This document shows, in pieces, positions 1 to 8,597 of a DNA stretch of 64,000 nucleotides; position 1 is the first letter of the stretch; every line of letters starts with the position of its first letter. The notes below the pieces were generated by a model. That model did not search any database. It was not told the origin of the DNA and saw only the letters and a list, made by a program, of their open reading frames with translations. The position numbers and the translations under genes are program-made. This stretch comes from Luteibacter sp. OK325 (GTDB lineage Bacteria > Pseudomonadota > Gammaproteobacteria > Xanthomonadales > Rhodanobacteraceae), in assembly GCF_003050935.1 (NCBI RefSeq), contig NZ_QAOX01000005.1:298479-362478 (forward strand), given 5' to 3'.

Positions 1-224
1 TTGAGCAAGGCAGAGAACACTAAGTAAGCCTTTGTAAAGTACCGGAAGGGATGGATTGGCACTGCCATCGTTCTTCCCTTCAGGTGCTATACAAATGCCA
101 TATGCTGGTGTAATTTGCTTATCTTTCCGCTTGCAGAAACCAGCGTTTTCGGCAATGTCAATCGCCGAGCGCCGGAAGAGCAGTGCGGGTTCACTTCCGC
201 TTGATTAGCTCTTGATAGTGACTG
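1..224. other. upstream region of the tonB operon, no gene seen
   Basis: No credible reading frame is visible in these 224 bases. They are more AT-rich than the genes that follow and should hold the promoter of the tonB-exbB-exbD operon. I could not pick out a convincing Fur box or a clear -35/-10 pair by eye, so no site is claimed. Confidence 0.4.
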
Positions 225-887
225 ATGGCCTCAAGTAACGAATCAACCGGCCAAGCGCCGTTTAGTTGGGGGCGCACCAGCGCGTTGGCAGTCGCCATCG
301 CTCTGCACTCGTTCGCCTTCCTGCTGCTGGTAGCGCCCATGGCGCCGCCGAAGTCGCAGGAAAAGCAGAAAGAGAAGGTAGTTCAGGTCGACTTTATTGA
401 ACCGCCGCCGCCTCCCCCGCCCCCCCCGCCGCCGCCGCCGGAGCCCCCCAAGCAGCCGCCGCCGAAAATCGTGCAGATATCGAAGCCGCCCCCGACACCA
501 CCGCCGCCGGCTCCACCGCCGCCGGCAGTAGACGAGGCGAGTTCGAACCCCGTTCCGGCACCGCCGCCGGCGCCTCCCGCGCCGCCAGCACCGCCGGCGG
601 ATATCGCGCCGAGTGAAAATCTGTCGTACCGTCAGCGTAACCCGCCGAAGTATCCGCCGCAGGCGGTTCGTCAGCGGCATGAAGGTACTGTGGTACTTCT
701 GGTCCTCGTGGGTGTCGACGGTTCGCCGAAGGACATCAAGGTCGACCAGTCGAGCGGTTTCCGCGAATTGGACAAAGCTGCGGAGGATGCCGCTAGGAAC
801 TGGCGATTCAACCCGGGCAAGCGAGGCGGTGCTGCCGTCGAAGGCTATGCACGTGTCCCCGTTACGTTCAACCTAAACCAGCTGTAA
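225..887 (+). CDS. tonB: TonB energy transducer
   Basis: This 220-residue protein links the ExbB/ExbD proton channel of the inner membrane to outer-membrane TonB-dependent receptors. One membrane segment lies near residues 18-37. It is followed by a long proline-rich spacer (about residues 60-130, with a run of 13 prolines) that spans the periplasm. The C-terminal TonB domain (about 135-220) carries the usual YPPQAVRQRHEGTV and NWRFNPG stretches. It is the first gene of an operon with exbB and two exbD copies. The ribosome-binding site before the ATG is weak, but the start fits a short cytoplasmic tail. The galactoside receptor at 58760-61555 is a natural client. Confidence 0.95.
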   Translation: MASSNESTGQAPFSWGRTSALAVAIALHSFAFLLLVAPMAPPKSQEKQKEKVVQVDFIEPPPPPPPPPPPPPEPPKQPPPKIVQISKPPPTPPPPAPPPPAVDEASSNPVPAPPPAPPAPPAPPADIAPSENLSYRQRNPPKYPPQAVRQRHEGTVVLLVLVGVDGSPKDIKVDQSSGFRELDKAAEDAARNWRFNPGKRGGAAVEGYARVPVTFNLNQL

Positions 888-940
888 GTTTCCTCGCTTA
901 CAGCTATTAAGTTCACGCTTGACTTCCCAAGGGTAGCGTT

Positions 941-1711
941 ATGTTGCAAGACACCTCCGCTCAGCCTGCTAATCCAGGTCAAAACTCCAATGCCGACGCC
1001 CTCAAGCAGATGGGCTTCGACCACCTGATCCACAACTTCGACTTCCTCGGTTGGATTGTGTTCGTGGTGCTCACCGCGATGTCGATCCTGTCGTGGTACT
1101 TCATCGTTGCGAACTTCATTCGTAACAGCATGGTGCGTTCGCGAGCCGACAAGGTCATCCAGGGCTTCTGGAACACCGCGTCGACGCAGGAAGCCATTCG
1201 CGTGCTCGAAGAGCAGCCGAAGGGCGAACCGTTCTCGAAGATCGCACTCGACGCCGCTTCGGCCGTCGCGCATCACCAGGCAGCTGCCGGTGGTCGCCTC
1301 GCCGAGACCCTGTCGCGTTCGGAATTCATCGATCGCGCCCTGCGCCAGGCTGTTGCTCGCGAGAGCCTGCGTCTGGAAGGCGGCCTGACCCTGCTCGCTA
1401 CGGTCGGTTCGTCGGCACCGTTCATCGGTCTTCTCGGTACGGTGTGGGGTATCTACCACGCACTTATCGGTATCGCCGCTTCGGGTTCCGCGTCGATGGA
1501 TAAGGTCGCTGGCCCCGTTGGTGAAGCTCTGATCATGACCGCGTTCGGTCTGTTCACCGCTATCCCGGCCGTGCTCGCGTACAACTTCTTCATGCGCTCG
1601 AACCGCCTGACCTACGCCCAGTTCGACGAATTCGCGCACGACCTGCACGACTTCTTCGCCACGGGTGCCCGCGTCGAAGGCTCGGGTCCGGTCGTCTCCG
1701 TCAAGAAGTGA
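941..1711 (+). CDS. exbB: ExbB, MotA/TolQ/ExbB proton channel protein
   Basis: The 256-residue inner-membrane protein forms, with ExbD, the proton-driven motor that energises TonB. Three hydrophobic segments are visible near residues 33-55, 145-172 and 190-212. The second carries the family's small-residue motif GSSAPFIGLLGTVWGIYHAL, and the third is the channel-lining helix (GPVGEALIMTAFGLFTAIPAV). It follows tonB by 53 bases and precedes exbD by 11 bases, as expected for one operon. TolQ and MotA share the fold, but the tonB neighbour makes ExbB the clear choice. Confidence 0.95.
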   Translation: MLQDTSAQPANPGQNSNADALKQMGFDHLIHNFDFLGWIVFVVLTAMSILSWYFIVANFIRNSMVRSRADKVIQGFWNTASTQEAIRVLEEQPKGEPFSKIALDAASAVAHHQAAAGGRLAETLSRSEFIDRALRQAVARESLRLEGGLTLLATVGSSAPFIGLLGTVWGIYHALIGIAASGSASMDKVAGPVGEALIMTAFGLFTAIPAVLAYNFFMRSNRLTYAQFDEFAHDLHDFFATGARVEGSGPVVSVKK

Positions 1712-1722
1712 GGAATTGACCC

Positions 1723-2136
1723 ATGGCTATGAGTAGCGGGGGCAACAGCGGCGGTCCGATGTCGGAAATCAACGTCACGCCGCTCGTCGACGTGATGCTG
1801 GTTCTGCTGATCATCTTCATGATCACGGCTCCCCTGATGTCCCACAAGGTCCAGATTGATCTGCCGAAGGCTAATCCGAACGTTAAGGATGACACCCCGG
1901 TCGATCCGATGGATCTCGCGATCAAGCCGGACGGTACGTACTTCCTCAATGACGGCGAAGTCAGCGAGGCTGAGCTCAAGGCACAGTTCGCGGTTGCGGC
2001 GGCGAAGTCGCCGCAGCCGGAGCTCCAGATCCGTGCAGACCGCACCACGGAATACAAAGTGGTGAAGAAGGTCCTTGGCGACGCCAAGGATGCCGGCATG
2101 GTCCACGTCGGCTTCATGTCGACTGGTAAGGAGTAA
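1723..2136 (+). CDS. exbD: ExbD, first copy
   Basis: This 137-residue protein has one N-terminal membrane helix and a periplasmic domain. The proton-carrying aspartate is visible as D23 in PLVDVMLVLLIIF, with the helix at about residues 20-42. It is immediately downstream of exbB. The next gene, five bases on, is a second exbD, and the two share an almost identical membrane segment (NVTPLVDVMLVLLIIFMITA) but diverge in the periplasmic part. Xanthomonas campestris is known to have the same tonB-exbB-exbD1-exbD2 order. Confidence 0.93.
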   Translation: MAMSSGGNSGGPMSEINVTPLVDVMLVLLIIFMITAPLMSHKVQIDLPKANPNVKDDTPVDPMDLAIKPDGTYFLNDGEVSEAELKAQFAVAAAKSPQPELQIRADRTTEYKVVKKVLGDAKDAGMVHVGFMSTGKE

Positions 2137-2141
2137 ACGAG

Positions 2142-2549
2142 ATGGCTTTTAGCTCAGGTAGCTCTGGTGGTCCCATGGCGGACATCAACGTCACGCCGCT
2201 CGTCGACGTGATGCTGGTGCTCCTGATCATCTTCATGATCACGGCTCCGATGCTGTCGCATAAGATCAAGATCGATCTTCCGCAGCCGAATCCGAACGTC
2301 GTCAACCCAGAGAATCCGCCGGATCCCGTCCGTTTGCAGATTCGCCAGGATGGCTCGCTCTATTGGAACGATACGCCGGTTGACGAGCTGGGCCTCAAGG
2401 CTCAGATCGCGGTGATCGCCCAGCAGTCGAACCAGCCGGAACTGCAGATCGACGCGGATGACGCGGCTCAGTACGAGGTCGTGGCACGCGTGCTTTCCGA
2501 CGCAAAGGGCCAGGGCCTGACCAAGATCGGTTTCGTTAACTCGAACTGA
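2142..2549 (+). CDS. exbD2: ExbD, second copy
   Basis: This 135-residue paralogue of the preceding ExbD keeps the membrane aspartate (D22 in PLVDVMLVLLIIF) and the one-helix/periplasmic-domain layout. It is the last gene of the operon, and a strong intrinsic terminator starts 24 bases after its stop. In Xanthomonas campestris the second ExbD is reported to be dispensable for iron uptake but needed for plant-related phenotypes. A comparable specialisation here is inference only. Confidence 0.92.
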   Translation: MAFSSGSSGGPMADINVTPLVDVMLVLLIIFMITAPMLSHKIKIDLPQPNPNVVNPENPPDPVRLQIRQDGSLYWNDTPVDELGLKAQIAVIAQQSNQPELQIDADDAAQYEVVARVLSDAKGQGLTKIGFVNSN

Positions 2550-2572
2550 TCGCGGTCGTCCGGTAAGAACTG

Positions 2573-2601
2573 AAAAACCCCGCTTCGGCGGGGTTTTTTT
2601 T
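2573..2601 (+). terminator. intrinsic terminator after exbD2
   Basis: CCCCGC-TTCG-GCGGGG forms a perfect 6-bp stem with a stable UUCG tetraloop, followed by eight T. Five A precede the stem, so it could also stop the leftward pdxJ transcript, though with a shorter U tract. Confidence 0.93.
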
Positions 2602-2608
2602 GCTTTCT

Positions 2609-2744
2609 GTGGGAGCCGCTTCAGCGGCGATGCTCTTTTGTGGGAGCCGATTCATCGGCGATCCCGCGGCAGCGGGCCAGGTTTTGGCGAGCACCCATTC
2701 GCCGATGAATCGGCTCCCACATTCGCCGATGAATCGGCTCCTAC
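2609..2744. repeat. REP-like palindrome cluster, four copies
   Basis: Four copies of a ~23-base palindromic repeat (core GTGGGAGCCG, then a hairpin) occupy 2609-2631, 2640-2662, 2698-2720 and 2721-2744. The first two point right and the last two point left, which is the arrangement of bacterial interspersed mosaic elements. Copy one has the arm GCCGCTTCAGCGGC and copies two to four have GCCGATTCATCGGC. They lie between convergent exbD2 and pdxJ. Confidence 0.85.
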
Positions 2745-2761
2745 ACAAACGGGCACCGGCG

Positions 2762-3505
2762 TTACGACAGGATGCTGATGTAGTTCTTTACGGTTCGGGA
2801 CAGGCCTTCGTACAGGGCCTCACCGATCAGTGCGTGCCCGATCGACACCTCCGCCAGCCCCGGAATGGCCGACTTGAAGGTGCCCAGGTTCGCCTGGCTG
2901 AGGTCGTGACCCGCGTTCACCGCAAGGCCGGCCTTCTGCGCCCTCTGCGCGGTATCCGCAAACGAGGCTAGTTCCTTTCGCGCATCACCTTCGGCGAACG
3001 CCTCGGCGTACGGGCCGGTGTAGAGCTCGATGCGCTGCACGCCGATCGCGGCGGCCTCCGTGAAGCCCTCCCCGCCGGCGTCGACGAACACACTGACGCG
3101 GCATCCCAGTTCGCGAAACGCGGCGACCACCGGCTTGAGGACTTCGATGTCCCTGGTCAGATCGAAACCGTGATCCGAGGTGATCTGCCCGTCGCCATCC
3201 GGCACGAGCGTCACCTGGGTCGGGCGTACTTCACGTGCCAGTTCGATCAGGCCGGGATAGGCACCACGGGCGCCGGCGAAGGGATTGCCTTCGATGTTGT
3301 ACTCGACCCGCCCGCGCAGCAAACCGGCCAGCGCGCGTACATCGCCTGGGGTCACATGACGCATGTCCGGCCGCGGGTGAACGGTGAGGCCGCCGCAGCC
3401 GGCGTCGATGCAGGTATTCGCGGCTGTCGCGATATCCGGTTCATTGCCGCCGCGCGAGTTGCGCAGCACGGCGATCTTGTTCAGGTTTACGCTGAGTAGG
3501 GTCAT
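2762..3505 (-). CDS. pdxJ: pyridoxine 5'-phosphate synthase PdxJ
   Basis: The 247-residue TIM-barrel enzyme joins 1-deoxyxylulose 5-phosphate and 3-amino-2-oxopropyl phosphate to pyridoxine 5'-phosphate in de novo vitamin B6 synthesis. The N-terminal [14 protein letters not shown], the HPRPDMRH motif, EYNIEGNPF and [11 protein letters not shown] are all PdxJ signatures, and the length is normal. A perfect 11-bp hairpin followed by seven U ends only about 11 bases before its start codon (separate entry), so its expression may be attenuated. The upstream gene on this strand is the phosphopantetheinyl transferase at 3651-4280. Confidence 0.96.
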   Translation of the reverse strand: MTLLSVNLNKIAVLRNSRGGNEPDIATAANTCIDAGCGGLTVHPRPDMRHVTPGDVRALAGLLRGRVEYNIEGNPFAGARGAYPGLIELAREVRPTQVTLVPDGDGQITSDHGFDLTRDIEVLKPVVAAFRELGCRVSVFVDAGGEGFTEAAAIGVQRIELYTGPYAEAFAEGDARKELASFADTAQRAQKAGLAVNAGHDLSQANLGTFKSAIPGLAEVSIGHALIGEALYEGLSRTVKNYISILS

Positions 3506-3516
3506 CGTTTATCCAT

Positions 3517-3548
3517 AAAAAAACGCACGTCGCCATCGCGACGTGCGT
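3517..3548 (-). terminator. hairpin plus U-tract directly before pdxJ (terminator or attenuator)
   Basis: On the minus strand ACGCACGTCGC pairs perfectly with GCGACGTGCGT (11 bp, 4-base loop) and is followed by seven T, the form of an intrinsic terminator. It ends about 11 bases from the pdxJ ATG. It may simply end the upstream acyl-carrier transferase transcript, or act as an attenuator in the pdxJ leader. Confidence 0.8.
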
Positions 3549-3650
3549 AATGACTGTCGTCCCAGCATAACGCGCCAACTCCCTGTGGCGCACGACACAC
3601 ACACACACGCGCACTCACAGGGAATCAGACACGCCTCACTACGAAAAGGT

Positions 3651-4280
3651 TCAAAGCGCATATGTGAAGACGCGAATCGTTCGTTCACATCCCCGCCAGG
3701 CGACGGCGGCCACCCACGCGTCGTCCATCGCCAGGGCTTCGACACACCACGCTGAAGCGGGCGCGATCTCACCCTCGAAAGCGACCGGCGTCACCGCTGC
3801 ATCGCCCAGCGCAAACGACACCCGGTGAAGGCCGTACGACAAGCCGCTGCCGTTCGCCTTGAGCACCGCTTCCTTCGCGGTCCACAGGCGAAGAAAGCCG
3901 TTGAGCAGCCGCCCCGCGGGTAACCTCGCCAGCATCGCCGTCTCATCGGGCGCAAAGAAACGTGTGGCGAGTTCCAGCGCGCGCGGCCGTGGGCGAACGC
4001 GCTCGATATCGACGCCTAACTCGAAGCCCTCGCTGCCGCGACCGACGGCGAACAGTGCCCTGTCCCCGCTGTGCGACCAGTTGAAGCCGAGCTCGCCGAA
4101 CGGCGCCGGGAAATGCGGCTTGCCGTGTTCACCGCGCGCCACCGCTGGTGCATCCGGACCCGCGTAAGCCGCAAGCAGCGACATGAAAGGCAGCTCTCCC
4201 TGGCCGGACGTCCAGCGGGTTTGCCAGACATGGATTTCGTCGTCGGCGAGCAAGGGAACATGGGGAAGGACGGACATCAT
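3651..4280 (-). CDS. 4'-phosphopantetheinyl transferase, Sfp/AcpT type
   Basis: This 209-residue protein should transfer the phosphopantetheine arm of coenzyme A to carrier-protein serines. Family motifs appear in order: GKPHFP (about residue 53), FNWSHSGDRALFAV (about 66), the magnesium-binding GVDIERVRPR (about 88) and WTAKEAVLKANGSGL (about 132). Length is in the range of the two-domain Sfp type, so it is not the short AcpS. No polyketide or peptide synthetase lies nearby, so its carrier protein cannot be told from context. It is divergent from the sensor kinase gene that begins 80 bases away. Confidence 0.88.
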   Translation of the reverse strand: MMSVLPHVPLLADDEIHVWQTRWTSGQGELPFMSLLAAYAGPDAPAVARGEHGKPHFPAPFGELGFNWSHSGDRALFAVGRGSEGFELGVDIERVRPRPRALELATRFFAPDETAMLARLPAGRLLNGFLRLWTAKEAVLKANGSGLSYGLHRVSFALGDAAVTPVAFEGEIAPASAWCVEALAMDDAWVAAVAWRGCERTIRVFTYAL

Positions 4281-4360
4281 CCACCCATGCTGCTTTGGTG
4301 ACGCGATTCAGGCAAGCATTACCGTAGAATCAGGGCCGTGCCGAATGGGGAGCACTCAAT

Positions 4361-7300
4361 GTGATTGCAGGCTGGCTTCTGCTGCTGGTTGCGCTTGCTT
4401 ACGTCGGCATGTTGTTCGCTATTGCCTACGTGGGCGACCGTCGTCCGCTCTACCCTCGCCAACCCAGGCTGCGACCGCTGGTCTATAGTCTCGCGCTCGC
4501 CGTCTACTGCTCGTCGTGGACCTTCTACGGCGCGGTCGGCACGGCGGCACGCTCCGGCCTGGCGTATCTGCCGATCTACCTGGGGCCGCTGTTGCTGTTC
4601 GTCTTCGGCTTCGGCTTGCTCGAGCGCCTGGTGCTCGTGGCGCGTCAGCGCAACATCACATCCATCGCCGACTTCATCGCTGCGCGCTTCGGAAAGTCGC
4701 ACGGCCTCGCCGCCCTGGTCGCGGTCATCGCCGTCGTGGCCATCATTCCGTACATCGCCTTGCAGTTCAAAGCCGTGGCGATGTCCTTCGCCGTGCTTGG
4801 CGCAGGCAATTCGGCGTGGTGGTTCGGTGACACAGCGCTCTGGTGCGCGGCCCTGCTCGCGGTGTTCGCTATCCTGTTCGGCACGCGCAACATCGATGCG
4901 ACCGAGCACCACCATGGCCTGATGCTGGCGGTGGCCGTGGAATCACTGGTGAAGCTGCTGGCCTTCGTCGCCATCGGCATCTATGCGTACATGCATGGTC
5001 CGGGTCTCGCCCAGACCCTGCACGCGCCCGTGCTGCAGATTGAGAAAGGCAGCATGCCACCGGGCTTCGTCGCCCAGACCCTGCTCGCCTTCTGCGCGAT
5101 GTTCTGCCTCCCCCGGCAATTCCAGATCGGCGTGGTGGAGTGCGAGGACCCACGCGATCTGCGAAAGGCGCGCGTGCTCTTCCCGCTTTACATGGTGCTG
5201 ATCTCAGCAGCCGTCCTGCCCATCGTCAGCGCCGGCCTCGCGCTCCCCCAGGTTACCAACGGCCATGTCGATGCGTGGGTGCTGAATCTTCCGATCGCCC
5301 TGGGCGACAGCGGCATCGCCCTCCTCGCCTTCGTCGGTGGTTTCTCCGCCGCGACCGGCATGGTGATCGTGGCCGCGGTCGCGCTCGCTACGATGATCAG
5401 CAACGATCTGGTGATGCCCGCGCTGTTGCGCATACGTCGCCTCGACCTCGAGCGACGGGGCGATCTCTCCGGCATCGTATTGCTTGTGCGTCGCATTGCC
5501 ATTGTCGGGCTCGCCGCGCTTGCTTACATTTACTACCGCATCATCGCTGACGCCGAGAACCTCGCTGCGACCGGTCTTCTCTCGTTCGCAGCCGTGGCGC
5601 AGTTCGCACCAGCCATCGTCTCCGCGCTCTACTGGCGAGGTGCGAGCCGCGTCGGCGTCTATATCGGCTTGCTCGCGGGTTTCGCGGTTTGGGCATACAC
5701 CCTTCTCCTGCCTGCGATGACGCGCGCTGGCTGGATGCATAGTGGCTGGGTGGAGAACGGACCCTTCGGCATCGGCTGGCTCAAGCCGAACGAACTCTTT
5801 CATCTGAGCGGATGGGAGCCGGTCACGCACGGCACGTTCTGGTCACTACTGTTCAACGTCGCCAGCCTGATCTTCATCTCGTTGCGCTTCAGGCCCAGCG
5901 TCGCCGAACGTCTTCATGCCGCCCTGTTCGTCGATCCCTACGTGCGCAGCGTCACCGGCGCAGGCGATTGGCGCGGCCGCGTCACCGTGCGCGATCTCGG
6001 TACCATCGCGGGCCGCATTGTCGGGGAGCGTGTGACGGCGCGCGCATTCAACGAGTATGGGGAGCGCCACGGCGTCACGCTCACCGCCACCGACTCCGCG
6101 GACCGTCCGCTCATCCAGTTCACCGAACGGCTGCTGGCCAGTGCCGTCGGTGCGGCCAGCGCACGGCGCATCCTCATGGGTGCGCTGTCCGGCACGGGCC
6201 TGGACATCGCCGAAGCCATGGCGCTGATGGACGAAGCGTCGCAGGAACTCCGGTTCAATCGCGAGTTGCTCTCGACCACGCTGGAGAATGTCTCGCAAGG
6301 CATCAGCGTGGTGGACGGCGAGATGCGCCTGGTCGCGTGGAATCGTCGTTACGTGGAATTGTTCGACTACCCCGAGGGCATGGTGTACGTCGGACTTCCC
6401 GTCGCGGACCTGATTCGATGGAATGCCGAACATGGCGAATGCGGGCCCGGCGAAGTGGACGAACATGTGGGCAAACGCATCCGCTACATGCGCGCCGGCT
6501 CGCCGCATGTTTTCCAGCGCATCCGGCCGGATGGCACCGTGATTGAAATGCGTGGTCGCGCGCTTCCCGGTGGCGGCTTCGTCACGACGTTCACCGACGT
6601 CACGGCGTACAAATCGGTCGAACAGGCGCTGATCGACGCGAACGAAACACTCGAGCAGCGTGTGGACGTACGAACCGCCGAGCTCTCCGAAGCGTTGACC
6701 GCCACGGCGATCGCGCGGCGCGAAGCGGAGGCGGCGAACGCGTCGAAGACGCGCTTCCTTGCCGCAGCCAGCCACGACCTCCTGCAACCGCTGAATGCGG
6801 CGCGCCTGTTTACTTCAGCCCTGCGCCAACATCCCGGACTGGACAGCGACGCGGCGCAGCTCGCCGAACGCATCGACGCCTCGTTCCGTGCGGCGGAAGA
6901 TCTTCTCGACGCACTGCTCGATGTGTCCCGACTCGATGCAGGCAGCTACCGCCCGGAAGTCGCACCGTTCGCCCTGGCCGATCTTTTCGATTCGTTGAGA
7001 CAGCAATTCGCTGTCGTCGCCGAACAACGCGGCCTGTCGCTTCACGTCGTACCGACGACGCTCTCGGTCCGTTCTGACGCGCAGCTGCTTCGTCGCATCG
7101 TCGCCAACTTTCTTTCCAATGCGCTGCGCTATACCCGCGTAGGTGGTGTCCTTCTCGGCGCGCGCCGCCACGGTGACGAAATACGCATCGAAGTGTGGGA
7201 TACCGGACCCGGCATTGCGAACGAGCAGCAGGTGCGAGTCTTCGGCGAGTTCCAGCGGCTGGAACGTCCTTCCCCCTGGGGTGAGAAGGGTCTTGGTCTC

Positions 7301-7876
7301 GGCCTGTCTATTTGCGATCGCCTCGCCGGCATTCTCCACCATCGCCTGAGTCTGCGATCGCGGGTGGGACACGGAAGTTGCTTCAGCATCTCGGTACCGC
7401 GAACAGCTCCCGTGTCGCGCAAGCGCGCGCCGGCCATGGCGCGCCCCGGCGGCGGCGAACAACTTCCGCTGACGGTGCTGTGCATCGACAACGACGAAAC
7501 GATTCTCGAGGGCATGAAGGCCCTGCTTGGGCGCTGGGGTGTGGATTGCCGCGTGGCGATCGATGTCGGCGACGCGCTGCATACGTTGTCGACCACGCAT
7601 GTCGACCTGATCCTTGCCGATTACCACCTTGCCGACGATATGGATGGTCTTGAAGCGCTGCGCTTTCTCGCCGAAAAACTCGGCACGATACCGCCGGCGG
7701 CGATGGTCACGGCAGACGGCAGTACGGAACTCAAGCAGCGCGCGCGTGCGCTGGGCTATCCGCTGCTGCACAAGCCCGTGCGCCCTGCTGCGTTGCGTGC
7801 GCTGCTTGTTGCACTGGCCAAGCGCACCGGCCCTGTGGGAGCCGCTTCAGCGGCGATGGGCAAGGCGGGCCGATGA
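4361..7876 (+). CDS. crbS: CrbS-type hybrid: Na+/solute symporter domain, PAS, histidine kinase, receiver
   Basis: The 1171-residue sensor starts with a 12-13 helix sodium/solute-symporter-like domain (about 1-500). It then has a PAS region (about 640-755), a coiled linker, a HisKA domain with the phospho-histidine in SHDLLQPLNAAR (about 805-870), an ATPase domain ending GLGLGLSICDRLA, and a C-terminal receiver with its aspartate in LILADYHL. This architecture is that of CrbS of Vibrio and MxtR of Pseudomonas, which with a LuxR-type regulator control acetyl-CoA synthetase. The regulator and acs lie next door. The start is GTG, with no ATG upstream in frame. The last residues (GPVGAASAAMGKAGR) are encoded by a REP element. 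Confidence 0.9.
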   Translation: MIAGWLLLLVALAYVGMLFAIAYVGDRRPLYPRQPRLRPLVYSLALAVYCSSWTFYGAVGTAARSGLAYLPIYLGPLLLFVFGFGLLERLVLVARQRNITSIADFIAARFGKSHGLAALVAVIAVVAIIPYIALQFKAVAMSFAVLGAGNSAWWFGDTALWCAALLAVFAILFGTRNIDATEHHHGLMLAVAVESLVKLLAFVAIGIYAYMHGPGLAQTLHAPVLQIEKGSMPPGFVAQTLLAFCAMFCLPRQFQIGVVECEDPRDLRKARVLFPLYMVLISAAVLPIVSAGLALPQVTNGHVDAWVLNLPIALGDSGIALLAFVGGFSAATGMVIVAAVALATMISNDLVMPALLRIRRLDLERRGDLSGIVLLVRRIAIVGLAALAYIYYRIIADAENLAATGLLSFAAVAQFAPAIVSALYWRGASRVGVYIGLLAGFAVWAYTLLLPAMTRAGWMHSGWVENGPFGIGWLKPNELFHLSGWEPVTHGTFWSLLFNVASLIFISLRFRPSVAERLHAALFVDPYVRSVTGAGDWRGRVTVRDLGTIAGRIVGERVTARAFNEYGERHGVTLTATDSADRPLIQFTERLLASAVGAASARRILMGALSGTGLDIAEAMALMDEASQELRFNRELLSTTLENVSQGISVVDGEMRLVAWNRRYVELFDYPEGMVYVGLPVADLIRWNAEHGECGPGEVDEHVGKRIRYMRAGSPHVFQRIRPDGTVIEMRGRALPGGGFVTTFTDVTAYKSVEQALIDANETLEQRVDVRTAELSEALTATAIARREAEAANASKTRFLAAASHDLLQPLNAARLFTSALRQHPGLDSDAAQLAERIDASFRAAEDLLDALLDVSRLDAGSYRPEVAPFALADLFDSLRQQFAVVAEQRGLSLHVVPTTLSVRSDAQLLRRIVANFLSNALRYTRVGGVLLGARRHGDEIRIEVWDTGPGIANEQQVRVFGEFQRLERPSPWGEKGLGLGLSICDRLAGILHHRLSLRSRVGHGSCFSISVPRTAPVSRKRAPAMARPGGGEQLPLTVLCIDNDETILEGMKALLGRWGVDCRVAIDVGDALHTLSTTHVDLILADYHLADDMDGLEALRFLAEKLGTIPPAAMVTADGSTELKQRARALGYPLLHKPVRPAALRALLVALAKRTGPVGAASAAMGKAGR

Positions 7877-7917
7877 TGTCGTCGCGAGCAGCCTGTCGCC
7901 GCTGAAGCGGCTCCCAC
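7835..7917. repeat. inverted REP-like pair overlapping the crbS stop
   Basis: One repeat copy (7835-7857, GTGGGAGCCGCTTCAGCGGC) points right and lies inside the 3' end of crbS. A second, inverted copy lies at 7896-7917, so the whole can fold into a long hairpin between convergent crbS and crbR. The crbS stop codon (7874-7876) lies between the two arms. Confidence 0.85.
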
Positions 7918-7923
7918 AGAAAA

Positions 7924-8592
7924 TCAAGGCTCGGGTGAGTTGGTGGGAAAGGCTTCTTTGTCGACATCGAGGTGGCTCGCTGCGAGCGCTACCTGCGTGC
8001 GGTTGGACACGCCGAGCTTGCGCATGATTGCGGTCATGTGCGCTTTGACCGTGGCTTCGGACACCGTGAGCTCGTAGGCGATCTGCTTGTTGAGCAGGCC
8101 CTCGGCGATCATGTTCAGCACGCGAAACTGCTGCGGCGTGAGCGAGGCCACGCGCGCGGCGACATCCGCTTCGTCGGCTTTCAACTCTACGCTGCCGCCG
8201 ACCAGTTTATGCGGAAGCCACACGTCGCCGTCGAGCACGGCACGCACGGCTTCGACGATATCGTCCACCGCGGCCGACTTCGGAATGTAAGCCGACGCAC
8301 CGTGCGCGAGCGCGCGCCGCGCGACCTGTGCTTCCTCATGTCCGGAGACCACGATCGTGGGCAGCCCGGGGTACTGGCCGCGAATGTGGGCAAGCGCGGA
8401 GTAACCGCGCGCGCCCGGCATGTGCAGGTCCATCAACAGCAGGTCGGCGTCGGGAAGCGACTCGATCAGCGTGAACAGAGCGGGCACGCTGTCCGCCGTG
8501 TGCACGGTGGCATCGGGCAAGGCCGCCAGTACCGCACGCTGCAGGGCGTCGCGGAACAGCGGATGGTCGTCGGCGATCAGGACATCGGACAT
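7924..8592 (-). CDS. crbR: LuxR/FixJ-type response regulator, CrbR-like
   Basis: The 222-residue regulator has a receiver domain (1-120) with acidic pocket DD at 8-9, phospho-acceptor D55 in LLLMDLHMPG and K105. A LuxR-type helix-turn-helix sits at about 148-205 (LTPQQFRVLNMIAEGLLNKQIAYELTVSEATVKAHM). It starts only 5 bases after acs ends, so acs and this regulator should share a transcript. In Vibrio and Pseudomonas the homologous regulator (CrbR/ErdR) activates acs, which here would form a feedback loop. Its partner kinase is very probably the convergent gene at 4361-7876. Confidence 0.9.
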   Translation of the reverse strand: MSDVLIADDHPLFRDALQRAVLAALPDATVHTADSVPALFTLIESLPDADLLLMDLHMPGARGYSALAHIRGQYPGLPTIVVSGHEEAQVARRALAHGASAYIPKSAAVDDIVEAVRAVLDGDVWLPHKLVGGSVELKADEADVAARVASLTPQQFRVLNMIAEGLLNKQIAYELTVSEATVKAHMTAIMRKLGVSNRTQVALAASHLDVDKEAFPTNSPEP

Positions 8593-8597
8593 GGGAG

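Noticed and set aside
2609..2744. Clustered repeats as a CRISPR array
   Set aside because: Copies alternate in orientation and lack unique spacers of constant length, and no cas gene is near; they are REP-like palindromes.
3594..3606. AC dinucleotide run as a phase-variation repeat
   Set aside because: It is a short run (about six units) in a non-coding leader, with no gene frame depending on it.
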